DNA of 21,412 nt from NCBI GenBank assembly GCA_905371865.1, contig CAJPNA010000006.1:1-21412 (forward strand), in the 5' to 3' direction. The notes under the pieces were generated by a model. The model was not told where the DNA came from and did no database searches. It saw only the letters and a list, made by a program, of their open reading frames with translations. Origin of the DNA: an uncultured Carnobacterium sp. Its GTDB lineage: Bacteria; Bacillota; Bacilli; Lactobacillales; Aerococcaceae. Position 1 is the stretch's first letter. Every line of letters starts with the position of its first letter. A program made the position numbers and the translations under genes. Positions 1 through 6,741 of the stretch are shown here, piece after piece.

Positions 1-24
1 GGCATTATCTGTTAAGAATAACAA

Positions 25-56
25 CCGGAGACCTTAAAGGGGCTCCGGCCTTTTTA
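25..56 (+). terminator. Rho-independent terminator at left edge
   Basis: CCGGAG (25-30) pairs with CTCCGG (43-48) and is followed by CCTTTTTATTT. It probably ends a plus-strand gene lying left of the window. It also sits directly after the stop of the decayed minus-strand gene, so it may work in both directions. Confidence 0.75.
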
Positions 57-385
57 TTTAGCAACTGCCTTTTTGTAGTAGATCTCTAACCCGAGGGCTG
101 CGACTAGCAGCACCTCACCGACTGGTAAGTAGAGGGTTGGATAGACGGAGCTGGTTCCGTAGATGTCGAAGACTCCTTGAAAGTTTTCTCGGTCATTTTC
201 GCTGCGACATTTGACATGACTCCGAGGATGAGTGGAATCATAAACAGCAAGTACATGAATGGGGTGTACACTTGGTGGCTGAAGAATTCGTACACGCTTC
301 ATGTGACCAATGTGATAATGGCTACGACTGCTCGCCTGGTTGGGGAGCTTCTCCTTTCCGTTTGATTAACTATACTTTGCACAAA
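54..385 (-). pseudogene. Decayed small multi-pass membrane protein gene
   Basis: On the minus strand, a frame open from about 399 (possible GTG near 385) encodes a basic stretch and then AVVAIITLVT, and meets a TGA at 301-299. The same frame continues with a hydrophobic segment (PFMYLLFMIPLILGV) and MTEKTF. The coding sense then moves to the adjacent frame near the A-run at about 185-190 and continues as FDIYGTSSVYPTLYLPVGE, a second hydrophobic stretch LLVAALGL and a lysine-containing tail, ending at the TAA at 56-54. Read across one stop and one frameshift, this is a plausible two- or three-TM membrane protein of roughly 100 residues. No ribosome binding site precedes any internal start. 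Base composition is visibly richer in G+C than the flanks. I do not recognise the family. A 73-codon open frame without a start on the plus strand (about 214-435) overlaps it and competes as an interpretation. Confidence 0.45.
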
Positions 386-448
386 GAACCTAAAACCTAC
401 TTAAAAGAGGTGGAAAAAAATAAAAAAGCTCGGTAAGATAGAGGTAGA

Positions 449-514
449 ATGAACAATAAGCAGAAGGAAATAGCACTGAATGAATCGATTAGAAGGGAGC
501 GGGAGGAAAAATGA
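449..514 (+). CDS. 21-codon micro-ORF coupled to downstream gene
   Basis: ATG at 449 follows AGAGGT with 3 nt of spacing. The frame runs 21 codons, rich in Glu, Arg and Lys (IRREREEK at the end), and stops in an ATGA overlap with the start codon of the 287-residue gene at 511. The ribosome binding site GGGAGGAAAA of the downstream gene lies inside its last codons. The arrangement fits translational coupling. It could be a leader peptide, the relic of a longer gene, or chance. No function is assigned. Confidence 0.35.
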   Translation: MNNKQKEIALNESIRREREEK

Positions 515-1374
515 AAGGAAGTAGCAAGGAAGTTTTTGATCACATCTTTTCAACAGCCTTAGTGGATTATAAAGGTAATAATGGTTTAGAAATGTTAATG
601 CGCTATTATAAGGATGATATCCCTATATCACCTCGATTTTTATATGATTCGGATGCGGTATACTTTTATCATTTTGATGAAAAAATTTCTTCCCTTGAAA
701 ACAGTTGGGAGAAAAAGGATTTTGCTGAACGCGGCGACATTATGACTTCCATTTGGGCTCCGCTGACTTATTATTTAGGTCTTAATAAAGAAGGCAAGAT
801 AATAGCGAAAAATAATGCCAGTATCGATACAATTCTTTTAAATCATAATAATGAGGACTTATCTCTTTTTAAATATTTGGCAGAACATTATGCGTCGAGG
901 GGAAATTTGTTATTATTACCGAATATGACAAATAAAGCTGGGAAACGAAATTTGAATCCCGATAAGTTTATGACGTCAGAAGATAAACTGGATCAGTTTT
1001 TATACTACTGTTTTAAAGGGAATCTAATGGAGTATTTCAACGATGAGAAAAATTTAGTGGAATGGATTTATTCAGAAAATTTAGAGTGTATGTTTCTTCA
1101 AGGCTTTTTCCAACACTCTTTAGAGGAAATTGAGAATCGTAAAGTTACTATAGATAGAAATAATATAGAAATTAAAGAAGATAACATACAACAATTAACT
1201 GATAATTCTAATATCTCAAAATATAAGTATAGAGACTTTTCACCTGAAGATTGGAAGACGTATTTTGATAGGTTGGACAAAGTAATTGCGTATCGTAATT
1301 CGGTTGATATCAAACCTCACTTACCTTTAAAGTGGTATAAAAGAGACCACTCAACAACAACTGAGAAAGGGTAG
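511..1374 (+). CDS. Uncharacterised soluble protein, weakly DUF6994-like
   Basis: This is a 287-residue protein with no signal peptide or membrane segment, starting at an ATG after GGGAGG with 5 nt of spacing. It is acidic and rich in aromatic residues. The middle part (about residues 125-200) runs as a hydrophobic strand GNLLLLPN, then NLNPDKF and SEDKLDQFLYYCF, then an aromatic-rich helix ending CMFLQGFF. This order loosely recalls the DUF6994 pattern, in which a strand ending in a Pro-rich turn is followed by an N-rich loop and a helix of the type DLTLECI. The likeness is by eye only and weak. The C-terminus ends with a tract rich in Lys and Thr. The gene starts a cluster with two small membrane proteins (gaps of 6 and 15 nt), so a membrane-associated role is possible. 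Codon use is more AT-rich than in the housekeeping genes of the window, compatible with an accessory gene. Function unknown. Confidence 0.85.
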   Translation: MKGSSKEVFDHIFSTALVDYKGNNGLEMLMRYYKDDIPISPRFLYDSDAVYFYHFDEKISSLENSWEKKDFAERGDIMTSIWAPLTYYLGLNKEGKIIAKNNASIDTILLNHNNEDLSLFKYLAEHYASRGNLLLLPNMTNKAGKRNLNPDKFMTSEDKLDQFLYYCFKGNLMEYFNDEKNLVEWIYSENLECMFLQGFFQHSLEEIENRKVTIDRNNIEIKEDNIQQLTDNSNISKYKYRDFSPEDWKTYFDRLDKVIAYRNSVDIKPHLPLKWYKRDHSTTTEKG

Positions 1375-1380
1375 AAGTCG

Positions 1381-1581
1381 ATGTCTAAAAAAGCGAAAAT
1401 TCTAGTGGGTGCGCTGATTCTAATTGGAGTCATCTTGGTAGAGCTCAGCATGTATGTTGTACCGTTTATGGAAGAAATCAAAGCATTAGAAGCTCCAGTT
1501 TTTGTTGTTGGTGTCTTGTTAATAGCTGGAGCATTGTGGGCTCTTACAAAGAGTAGGAAAAGTCAAAGCGAAGAAAGATAA
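1381..1581 (+). CDS. Small two-TM membrane protein
   Basis: This 66-residue protein has a lysine-rich start, a first membrane segment at about residues 7-30 (ILVGALILIGVILVELSMYVV), a short acidic loop and a second segment at about 39-56, then a basic-polar tail. An orientation with both ends in the cytoplasm fits the positive charges. Its ATG lies 6 nt after the stop of the 287-residue gene. The AAAGGG at the end of that gene is the likely ribosome binding site, so the two are probably co-transcribed and coupled. No family is recognised. Confidence 0.75.
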   Translation: MSKKAKILVGALILIGVILVELSMYVVPFMEEIKALEAPVFVVGVLLIAGALWALTKSRKSQSEER

Positions 1582-1596
1582 AAAGGAGGTACGACG

Positions 1597-2004
1597 ATGG
1601 CAATGTTAGAATTTGGAGCGGGATTTAGGGTTCCGGTAGTATTCCTGGCGAGTATTGTGTTTATTGCGACATGTGTGCTTGTCATTTTCGTTCGCAGATG
1701 GACAGCCGCAAAACAGAGCGGAGGTCCGTTTACGGCACCGTTTCATATTGCGAAAGGAATGTTTTATATTCACGTGGCGTTCTGTTTCAAAAAACGTCGT
1801 ATTCCTCTATCATCGATTCGCCAGATTTCAGTTGATTTCATGCGAGGTCGAAATGGTGGTGGAAGTAGATACGCTATTAGGATAGAGCAAAAGGATGGAA
1901 CTACGACCATGTTCTTCATGGGAAAGAGCAAAGCCAATGATGAGTTGCTGGAGGAGTTACCTCAAGCCGTGAAGCGGTATCCGATTAAAGTTAATAAGAA
2001 ATAA
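1597..2004 (+). CDS. Membrane-anchored protein with PH-like fold (inferred)
   Basis: This 135-residue protein starts at an ATG after a strong AAAGGAGGT. Residues 11-33 form one membrane segment, followed by the basic anchor RRWTAAK. The remainder is strand-rich: HIAKGMFYIHVAFCFKKRRI, then IPLSSIRQISVDF, then SRYAIRIEQKDGTTTMFFMG, and a C-terminal helix. The sequence IPLSSIRQI followed by a strand with DGTTTMF recalls bacterial PH-like domains of the YdbT/bPH sort, where a membrane helix precedes a small beta domain. That assignment is inference from pattern. It is the last gene of the 511-2004 cluster and is followed by a long hairpin ending in a T-run. Confidence 0.75.
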   Translation: MAMLEFGAGFRVPVVFLASIVFIATCVLVIFVRRWTAAKQSGGPFTAPFHIAKGMFYIHVAFCFKKRRIPLSSIRQISVDFMRGRNGGGSRYAIRIEQKDGTTTMFFMGKSKANDELLEELPQAVKRYPIKVNKK

Positions 2005-2012
2005 CGAACAAC

Positions 2013-2085
2013 AAAAAACAGTATCTACGGTACAATTTCACATTGCGCGATGGTCGCCAGAGTGTTATTATAGGCACTGTTTTTT
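2013..2085 (+). terminator. Long-range hairpin with T-run after the unknown cluster
   Basis: AAAAAACAGT (2013-2022) is exactly complementary to ACTGTTTTTT (2076-2085). The 53-nt interior contains a further small stem, GCGA/TCGC. The closing T-run and the position 9 nt after the stop of the 1597-2004 gene suggest a terminator, although the loop is much longer than usual. Confidence 0.5.
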
Positions 2086-2150
2086 ATATAAAATGGACTT
2101 TTTGAGGAAAGTTTCAAGAAATAGATTAATTTACATAAAAGGAGGAAATT

Positions 2151-2486
2151 ATGTCTACACATAAAAAAGTATCACTTTCAGAAGTGAATTAATCTATAGA
2201 AACTCCTAATAATAATCATTCTCGCATAACTTAAAAGCTTTCTTAGGACCAGGGGCATTCTTCTCTTTTTAGGGCGCAAGAAAAAACATTGGACCAACTC
2301 TTGGTCTACTCACAAGTATTCTTATCAGTGGCATTACCATTTTCAATCTTCCCGTTGATTTACTTCACTTCAAAAAAATCACTCATGGGAGAATTTACCA
2401 ATGCCAAATGGAATACCTTCCTTGGATACGCGGTAGCAATTATCCTAACCATCTTAAACTTTAAGTTAATTATTGATTTATTCTAA
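2151..2486 (+). pseudogene. mntH: mntH pseudogene: NRAMP Mn2+ transporter reduced to both ends
   Basis: A strong ribosome binding site (AAAGGAGG) precedes an ATG at 2151 that opens with MSTHKKVSLSEVN and stops at 2190-2192. Reading through gives SIETPNNN, a second stop at 2232, and after a frame change AFLGPGAF. This is the usual N-terminal region of MntH/NRAMP transporters (SLEEVN, then FLGPGA before the first helix). The text then jumps to AQEKTLDQLLVYSQVFLSVA, PFSIFPLIYFTSKKSLMGEF and a final helix, ending at 2484-2486. This is the C-terminal part of the same family (QLLI.SQV.LS..LPFA..PL..FTS...LMG). Roughly 340 nt remain of a gene normally near 1.5 kb. Most transmembrane helices, including the metal-binding DPGN region, are missing. 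A small protein could in theory start at the TTG at 2289, but no ribosome binding site is seen for it. The family assignment is firm and the product cannot be a functional transporter. Confidence 0.88.
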
Positions 2487-2488
2487 AA

Positions 2489-2526
2489 CCAAACGGGCAT
2501 CTTCGGGTGCTCGTTTTTTGTTTGGT
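2489..2526 (+). terminator. Terminator of the mntH relic, UUCG tetraloop
   Basis: A nine-pair stem (2493-2501 with 2506-2514, including two G-T pairs) closes a TTCG tetraloop flanked by C and G, an extra-stable loop, and is followed by six T. ACCAAAC and GTTTGGT flank it, so the stem can be extended. The terminator survived although the gene before it decayed. Confidence 0.9.
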
Positions 2527-2839
2527 CCGCTGTCAATATAGAGCTTCCTCAAGTACATAAATATAGGTGGAAATTTTCATGCGAAAACTCCTAATCTTCA
2601 CAAAAGTTTTGTTGTATTTTTCAAAAGAATAGGATAGATTATAAGTAAGAATAATGGAACCGCATTCAAATGACAGTGCAGTTTCTATACGGAAAAGAAG
2701 CATGGAGAAATCATCCTAAAGAACAATGGCATGTATAAAATCGTCGAACCTTTAGACATAAGATTTAGAGGATAGAATGTTGGACCAAAGCAAAGGGATA
2801 TAGTTGTCATACTTAAGAAGAGAGAATGGAGGAATTAGG
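2527..2839. other. Intergenic stretch with short protein-like relics
   Basis: No gene can be supported here. One frame between about 2676 and 2777 is open without a start and reads FYTEKKHGEIILKNNG and then MYKIVEPLDIRFRG before a TAG. This looks protein-like and may be the tail of a lost gene. A 17-codon ORF at 2579 has no convincing ribosome binding site. GGAGG at about 2828-2832 belongs to the gene that starts at 2840. Confidence 0.4.
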
Positions 2840-3655
2840 ATGAAAAAGGGTCTTATTTTGTTACTATGTATGAATGTGTTGCTATTGTCGTCTTGCAAGT
2901 CTCCTAGTGAACAAAACAAGACAACGACTTTGGATACTTCTATAGAAACCTCAACTACAAAGCAAGTGACAGAGCAGTCGCAAACGGGTGAAACAATGAC
3001 TGCTATGCCGGTAATTACGCAAGAAACAACAACGAGTGTCACTACTCAAGAAACACAAAACGAAACCACAACCGAGGCTGTGGCCCCAACGCCTCAGCGA
3101 CGTAAGAAGATTTTAGCCGTCACTCCGCAAATTCAAGAAAAATGGTATTTCTGTGCGCCGACAACGGTGAGTATGATGTTATCCAGCCAAGGAATTACCG
3201 TTTCGCAACAGCAATTAGCCAAAGAGATGGAAACGTATGAACCTTACGGGACACATAACAGGGAAGCCATTCGCGTGTTGAATCAGCATTTATTTGGATA
3301 TTCAGAGCCCAAAGCTGGGCAGGCTGGTTATCGCCTTGCGACCATCACGAATGCGAGTCCTGATTCCGAGGATATGCGTTTGTTTAAGGAACGCGTTCGC
3401 AAAAATATTGATGATGGCTATCCAATGTATTACACTTTTACCCTTTCTAAAATTTATCCTGGAAAAAATGGGGAGCATAATGTGATTGGAATTGGGTATG
3501 AATTGACTCCAGATGGCAAAGATATTTCAGCGATTTATTATTTAGACTCCATGACACATGAACAAGATCCTGTCTATGGTGGTTTAAAAAAGGTGACGCC
3601 AGAAGAGCTGCTTGAAGCAATGGCGGCTTGCGAGGAACCTAATTATGCTTGGTAA
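2840..3655 (+). CDS. Lipoprotein with C39-like (papain-type) cysteine protease domain
   Basis: The start at 2840 is chosen because GGAGG lies 7 nt before it and the product then opens with a textbook lipoprotein signal: MKK, a hydrophobic core, and LSSC with the lipid-bearing Cys at residue 19. A frame open further upstream adds 12 residues before the signal and is unlikely. Residues 20-85 are a Thr/Glu/Gln-rich linker. The domain at about 90-271 matches the Peptidase_C39_2 style: Q99 six residues before C105 (WYFCAPTTVSMML), H213 in GEHNVIGIGY, and D236 in YYLDSM form the likely oxyanion Gln and Cys-His-Asp set. The protein should be anchored outside the cell membrane and cleave, or merely bind, an unknown peptide. 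It stands alone, with no bacteriocin transporter or lantibiotic gene next to it. Length is 271 residues. Confidence 0.88.
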   Translation: MKKGLILLLCMNVLLLSSCKSPSEQNKTTTLDTSIETSTTKQVTEQSQTGETMTAMPVITQETTTSVTTQETQNETTTEAVAPTPQRRKKILAVTPQIQEKWYFCAPTTVSMMLSSQGITVSQQQLAKEMETYEPYGTHNREAIRVLNQHLFGYSEPKAGQAGYRLATITNASPDSEDMRLFKERVRKNIDDGYPMYYTFTLSKIYPGKNGEHNVIGIGYELTPDGKDISAIYYLDSMTHEQDPVYGGLKKVTPEELLEAMAACEEPNYAW

Positions 3656-3727
3656 GAGAATGATGAAGTAAAAATAAGTTATTCGTCTTGAACATAGAAT
3701 CTGGAAGTAACGGGAGAAGGTGAAAAG

Positions 3728-4048
3728 ATGGCTTCTAGCAAGGAATATTTAGCCTATATTTTAGAACAATTATCAGGATTAGAGGATATCCGCTATCGAG
3801 CAATGATGGGGGAATATATTTTGTATTACCGAGAAAAAGTTGTCGGTGGCATTTATGATGATCGATTCCTTATCAAAAATGTGACAGCTGCCAGAGAAAG
3901 CATGCCTGACGCTTCATTGGAAAAACCTTATGAAGGGGCAAAAGAAATGCTTCTGGTGGAAAATGTAGAGGATAAGGAGTTCTTAACGAATTTGTTTAAA
4001 GCTATCTATGATGAACTGCCCACTCCGAAACCAAAGAAAAAGAAATAA
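3728..4048 (+). CDS. TfoX/Sxy N-terminal domain protein
   Basis: This 106-residue protein starts at an ATG after GAGAAGGTG. The segment around residues 20-50 (IRYRAMMGEYILYYREKVVG, then GIYDDRFLIKN) matches the TfoX N-terminal domain, whose typical core is a strand pair around a MFGG-type motif followed by a DGRLYLK-type strand. The protein lacks the C-terminal TfoX domain, as is common for stand-alone proteins of this kind in Firmicutes. The Lys-rich tail (PKPKKKK) may bind nucleic acid or be disordered. The family was named from the competence regulator Sxy/TfoX of gamma-proteobacteria. Whether this Gram-positive member has any role in competence is not known. Confidence 0.85.
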   Translation: MASSKEYLAYILEQLSGLEDIRYRAMMGEYILYYREKVVGGIYDDRFLIKNVTAARESMPDASLEKPYEGAKEMLLVENVEDKEFLTNLFKAIYDELPTPKPKKKK

Positions 4049-4116
4049 TGCTTGGAGGAGAACGTCACTATTTTAGACGATTAGCAGGCATTCCTTTGAA
4101 TCCATAAAGTAACGAT

Positions 4117-4154
4117 AACACTTATAGCAGTTTCAAAGTGCTGTAGGTGTTTTG
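4117..4154 (+). terminator. Terminator-like hairpin after the TfoX-domain gene
   Basis: AACACTTATAGCA (4117-4129) pairs with TGCTGTAGGTGTT (4139-4151), 13 pairs of which two are G-T, with a 9-nt loop and a short T-run TTTT. It lies about 70 nt after the upstream stop. Confidence 0.65.
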
Positions 4155-4204
4155 GACATGTTGGAGAAAATGGGAGAATGGGAATATAACCTTCTCAAGT
4201 GATT

Positions 4205-4224
4205 TGGTATAATGACAGTATAAT
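4205..4224 (+). promoter_or_regulatory. Extended -10 promoter with tandem TATAAT
   Basis: TTGGTATAAT (4204-4213) has the TGN extension and a perfect -10 hexamer. A second TATAAT follows at 4219-4224. No good -35 is seen at the usual distance, as often with extended -10 promoters. It would drive the broken ORF at 4249 and the GNAT gene at 4364. Confidence 0.6.
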
Positions 4225-4248
4225 TTAAAGGGATTTGAGGCGAAGACA

Positions 4249-4361
4249 ATGAAGCCAGAAGAGTATTCTTGGAATGAGTGGGAACAAAATATTTATATCA
4301 ATGGGAAAGAGAACGACAAATAGCATTAGCGCGAGACTTTTTAAAGAAAGTAGGACACTAA
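4249..4361 (+). pseudogene. Broken small ORF, relative of the 6742-6963 gene
   Basis: An ATG at 4249 after TTGAGG opens MKPEEYSWNEWEQNIYING and stops in frame at 4321-4323. In another frame the DNA at about 4305-4361 reads ERERQIALARDFLKKVGH and stops at 4359-4361. The latter is close in both DNA and protein to ERERQIALAQIFLKK in the small gene at 6742-6963. A frameshift near 4300 would join the halves into a roughly 37-residue protein. It overlaps the upstream side of the GNAT gene and supplies the weak ribosome binding site of that gene. Function unknown. Confidence 0.45.
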
Positions 4362-4363
4362 AG

Positions 4364-4834
4364 ATGAACATGAGTATTAGAGAAATTATAGATAAAAAGG
4401 AAAAAGAATCGATTTCAAAAGAAGTTTTATATGATCTTCCGGAATGGTTTGGAATGCCAGAAAGCACGCAGGAATATGTCGATGATGCGATGGACAAACC
4501 GTTTCTAGCTTGTTTTGTAGAGGATAAGCTCGCAGGATATGTCGTGTTGAATGCTACGAGTGAGGATTGTGCAGATATTTTTGTGATGGGAGTCAAAAAG
4601 GAATTTCACCGCCAAGGAATCGGCCAAAAATTAAATGAGGCGTATGAGCAACTAGCTCGGAGTTTAGGGTACACTTATTCCCAAGTGAAGACTGTGAAAA
4701 TGGGACATTACGAACAGTATGATCGCACGAATCTTTTTTATAAGGCGATGGGGTATAAGGATTTAGAATGCTTCCCGACTTTGTGGGATGAATGGAATCC
4801 GTGTCAAATCTATATTAAATATTTAGGGGAATGA
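4364..4834 (+). CDS. GNAT family N-acetyltransferase
   Basis: The 156-residue product begins MNMSIREI; the ATG at 4370 is an alternative. An upstream in-frame ATG at 4274 lies inside the broken ORF and would add 30 residues of unlike composition, so I reject it. The GNAT fold shows as strand 4, DCADIFVMGVKKEFHR, leading to the acetyl-CoA loop RQGIGQK (R/Q-x-x-G-x-G/A), then a helix with LNEAYEQLAR. Later strands carry YSQVKTV and the FYKAMGY segment typical of the C-terminal part. Substrate cannot be told from sequence; GNAT enzymes acetylate amines of metabolites, antibiotics or proteins. It is followed within 45 nt by the S66 peptidase gene, and the two may share the promoter near 4205. Confidence 0.85.
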   Translation: MNMSIREIIDKKEKESISKEVLYDLPEWFGMPESTQEYVDDAMDKPFLACFVEDKLAGYVVLNATSEDCADIFVMGVKKEFHRQGIGQKLNEAYEQLARSLGYTYSQVKTVKMGHYEQYDRTNLFYKAMGYKDLECFPTLWDEWNPCQIYIKYLGE

Positions 4835-4877
4835 AGTGGAAGATTACAACAGAAAATAGGAAACAGAGGAGAATTCG

Positions 4878-5912
4878 ATGAAAGTAAAGACGATTGGTAT
4901 CGTCAGTTTGTCTAGCGGAATTTTAGGGGAGAGTTTCATTCAACATGAACTCAATCTTGGGAAGAAACGATTAGAAGAATATGGGATAGAGGTTGTATTT
5001 TTACCTCATGCATTAAAGGGGCTAGAATTTATAAAGCAACATCCCGAATGTAGAGCGAAAGACTTACTAACCGCTTTTCAGGATGATTCAATAGATATGA
5101 TTTTATGTGCCATTGGTGGAGATGATACGTACAGATTACTCCCTTATTTATTTGAACAAGACGCACTTAAAAAGGTCGCTCAGCAAAAGATTTTTCTAGG
5201 TTTTTCAGATACGACCATCAATCATTTGATGTTGCATAAGGTGGGCGTTCGCAGTTTCTATGGGCAAGCGTTTTTGCCAGATGTGTGTGAAATTTCGAAG
5301 GAAATGCTTTCGTATACAAAATCGTATTTTGAGGAATTACTGACAACGGGAAGAATTAAAGAAATCCGACCGAGCGACATCTGGGTTCAAGAAAGAGAAG
5401 ACTTTAGTGAAAAAGGACTAGGGGTTTCGATGCCAAGTTTTCCAAATCAAGGGTTTGAGTTGCTTTCAGGGCCTGCTCAGTTTACAGGACAAATCCTAGG
5501 AGGGTGTTTGGAATCTATGTCGGAATGTCTCGAAAATTCAAGATATGAGGATACGGTTCGCCTCGTACAACAGTATCAACTATTTCCTACTTTAGAAGAA
5601 TGGAAAGGAAAAATTCTTCTACTGGAGACGAGTGAAGAACAACCGACTCCTGAATGCTTCCAAAAGATGATTCAAACGCTAGAACGCTACGAACTTTTTG
5701 ATGTGGTATCGGGTGTGCTTGTTGGAAAACCACAAAATGAAACCTATTATGAACAGTATAAAGAGATTCTCCTGGAAGAATTAGGGGAGAAGCAGCTATC
5801 CATTGTTTACAATATTAATGTTGGGCATGCGACGCCTCGTTGTATCATTCCTTTTGGGATTGAAGCTCAAGTGGATGTGGGCGACCAAGTGATTCGTTTT
5901 ATATATGAATAA
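4878..5912 (+). CDS. S66 family peptidase, LD-carboxypeptidase/MccF-like
   Basis: This 344-residue cytoplasmic serine peptidase starts at an ATG after GAGGAG. Features of family S66 are present in order: an N-terminal Rossmann-like half with IGIVSLSS, the AIGGDDTYRLLPYL segment, the nucleophile elbow FLGFSDTT with S110, and then a C-terminal half with LLLETSEE (E250) and NVGHATPR (H317), giving the Ser-Glu-His triad. Family members either cleave L,D bonds in recycled muropeptides or act as MccF-type immunity enzymes that hydrolyse microcin C-like aminoacyl nucleotides. The length and the LLLETSEE form fit the MccF-like branch common in Bacilli, usually annotated LD-carboxypeptidase. No microcin genes are nearby, so a housekeeping or detoxifying role is more likely. 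A clear terminator follows. Confidence 0.88.
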   Translation: MKVKTIGIVSLSSGILGESFIQHELNLGKKRLEEYGIEVVFLPHALKGLEFIKQHPECRAKDLLTAFQDDSIDMILCAIGGDDTYRLLPYLFEQDALKKVAQQKIFLGFSDTTINHLMLHKVGVRSFYGQAFLPDVCEISKEMLSYTKSYFEELLTTGRIKEIRPSDIWVQEREDFSEKGLGVSMPSFPNQGFELLSGPAQFTGQILGGCLESMSECLENSRYEDTVRLVQQYQLFPTLEEWKGKILLLETSEEQPTPECFQKMIQTLERYELFDVVSGVLVGKPQNETYYEQYKEILLEELGEKQLSIVYNINVGHATPRCIIPFGIEAQVDVGDQVIRFIYE

Positions 5913-5937
5913 TAAAATTTTAGAAGTGAGAGTAATG

Positions 5938-5979
5938 AAGCAGACTCGAATGTGGAAGGGGAGTCTGCTTTCATTTTTC
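5938..5979 (+). terminator. Terminator of the S66 peptidase gene
   Basis: AAGCAGACTC (5938-5947) pairs with GAGTCTGCTT (5961-5970), ten perfect pairs, followed by TCATTTTT. Confidence 0.9.
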
Positions 5980-6149
5980 TAAAACAATGACGGAGTCTTC
6001 CAAAATGTATTTACTGACAAATGGGAATAGAAATGCCATAATGAGGTAAATTCTAACAAAATTAGGTATGAGATGAATAATGATGCTATCGCTACTGTAT
6101 CGATGAATCCGTACCTGAGGAGCAAAACTCTTATGGAAAAGGAGTAAAT

Positions 6150-6719
6150 ATGGAAACAAAAAGATGTGATTGGGCTAACCATAGTCTACTTGAACAAAAA
6201 TATCACGATGAAAAGTGGGGAATCCCTATTTTTGACGATAAGGAATTATTTAAGATGCTTTGTTTAGAAGGGATGCAAGCGGGACTCAGCTGGTCTACGA
6301 TCCTTCAAAAAATGGAAGGACTGTGTAAAGCCTTTGATAACTTTGATCCAGACATCGTGGTGAACTATGATGAAGATAAGGAAGCTGAACTCCTTCAAAA
6401 TAAAGAAATCATCCGAAATCGATTGAAAGTAAAATCTGTTGCGAACAACGCCAAAGCTTTCTTTAAGATATGTGAAGAGTTTGGGTCATTTAGCGACTAT
6501 TTATGGGGATTCGTTAATCATACCCCAATCATCAATTCTTGGGAATCCATCACAGAAGTCCCAGCAAAAACGGATCTTTCGGACAAAATCAGTAAAGATT
6601 TGAAGAAAAGAGGCTTTAAATTTATTGGCTCTACTATTATTTATGCATTTATGCAATCGGTAGGGATGGTAAATGACCACCTTCTGGACTGTGAGTTTAG
6701 AAGGATAGAGAAGGATTAA
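6150..6719 (+). CDS. tag: DNA-3-methyladenine glycosylase I
   Basis: This 189-residue enzyme starts at an ATG after AAAAGGAG. It excises 3-methyladenine from alkylated DNA, the first step of base excision repair. It shows the Tag signature RCDWAN and YHDEKWGIP near the N-terminus. The zinc-site residues of the family are all present: C6, H19, H177 and C181. E40 and W48 (LEGMQAGLSWSTIL) correspond to the base-pocket Glu and Trp of the E. coli enzyme. The RGFKFIGSTIIYAFMQSVGMVNDH stretch carries the helix that leads into the zinc ligands. Length is as expected (E. coli about 187). It is monocistronic or leads the small genes that follow. No LexA-type box or Ada-like signal was recognised upstream. 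Confidence 0.95.
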   Translation: METKRCDWANHSLLEQKYHDEKWGIPIFDDKELFKMLCLEGMQAGLSWSTILQKMEGLCKAFDNFDPDIVVNYDEDKEAELLQNKEIIRNRLKVKSVANNAKAFFKICEEFGSFSDYLWGFVNHTPIINSWESITEVPAKTDLSDKISKDLKKRGFKFIGSTIIYAFMQSVGMVNDHLLDCEFRRIEKD

Positions 6720-6741
6720 AAATATTTTTAATATTAGAAAG

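Noticed and set aside
177..365. Plus-strand 62-codon ORF at the left edge.
   Set aside because: It runs opposite to better protein-like frames, has no ribosome binding site and low-complexity-free but unlikely composition; treated as a shadow.
214..435. Plus-strand frame open for 73 codons, ending KEPKTYLKEVEKNKKAR.
   Set aside because: No start codon with a ribosome binding site is present, and it overlaps the minus-strand membrane relic. The last 20 codons look protein-like, so it is noted but not called.
2151..2192. A 13-codon ORF with a very strong ribosome binding site, at first like a peptide pheromone or leader peptide.
   Set aside because: Its sequence (MSTHKKVSLSEVN) is the normal N-terminus of MntH and the rest of that gene follows in pieces, so it is part of a pseudogene.
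2289..2486. A 65-residue two-TM protein starting at a TTG.
   Set aside because: It is the C-terminus of MntH with no ribosome binding site of its own.
4274..4363. N-terminal extension of 30 residues for the GNAT gene at 4364.
   Set aside because: It falls in the broken small ORF, is unlike any GNAT start, and a GNAT-type N-terminus begins at 4364.
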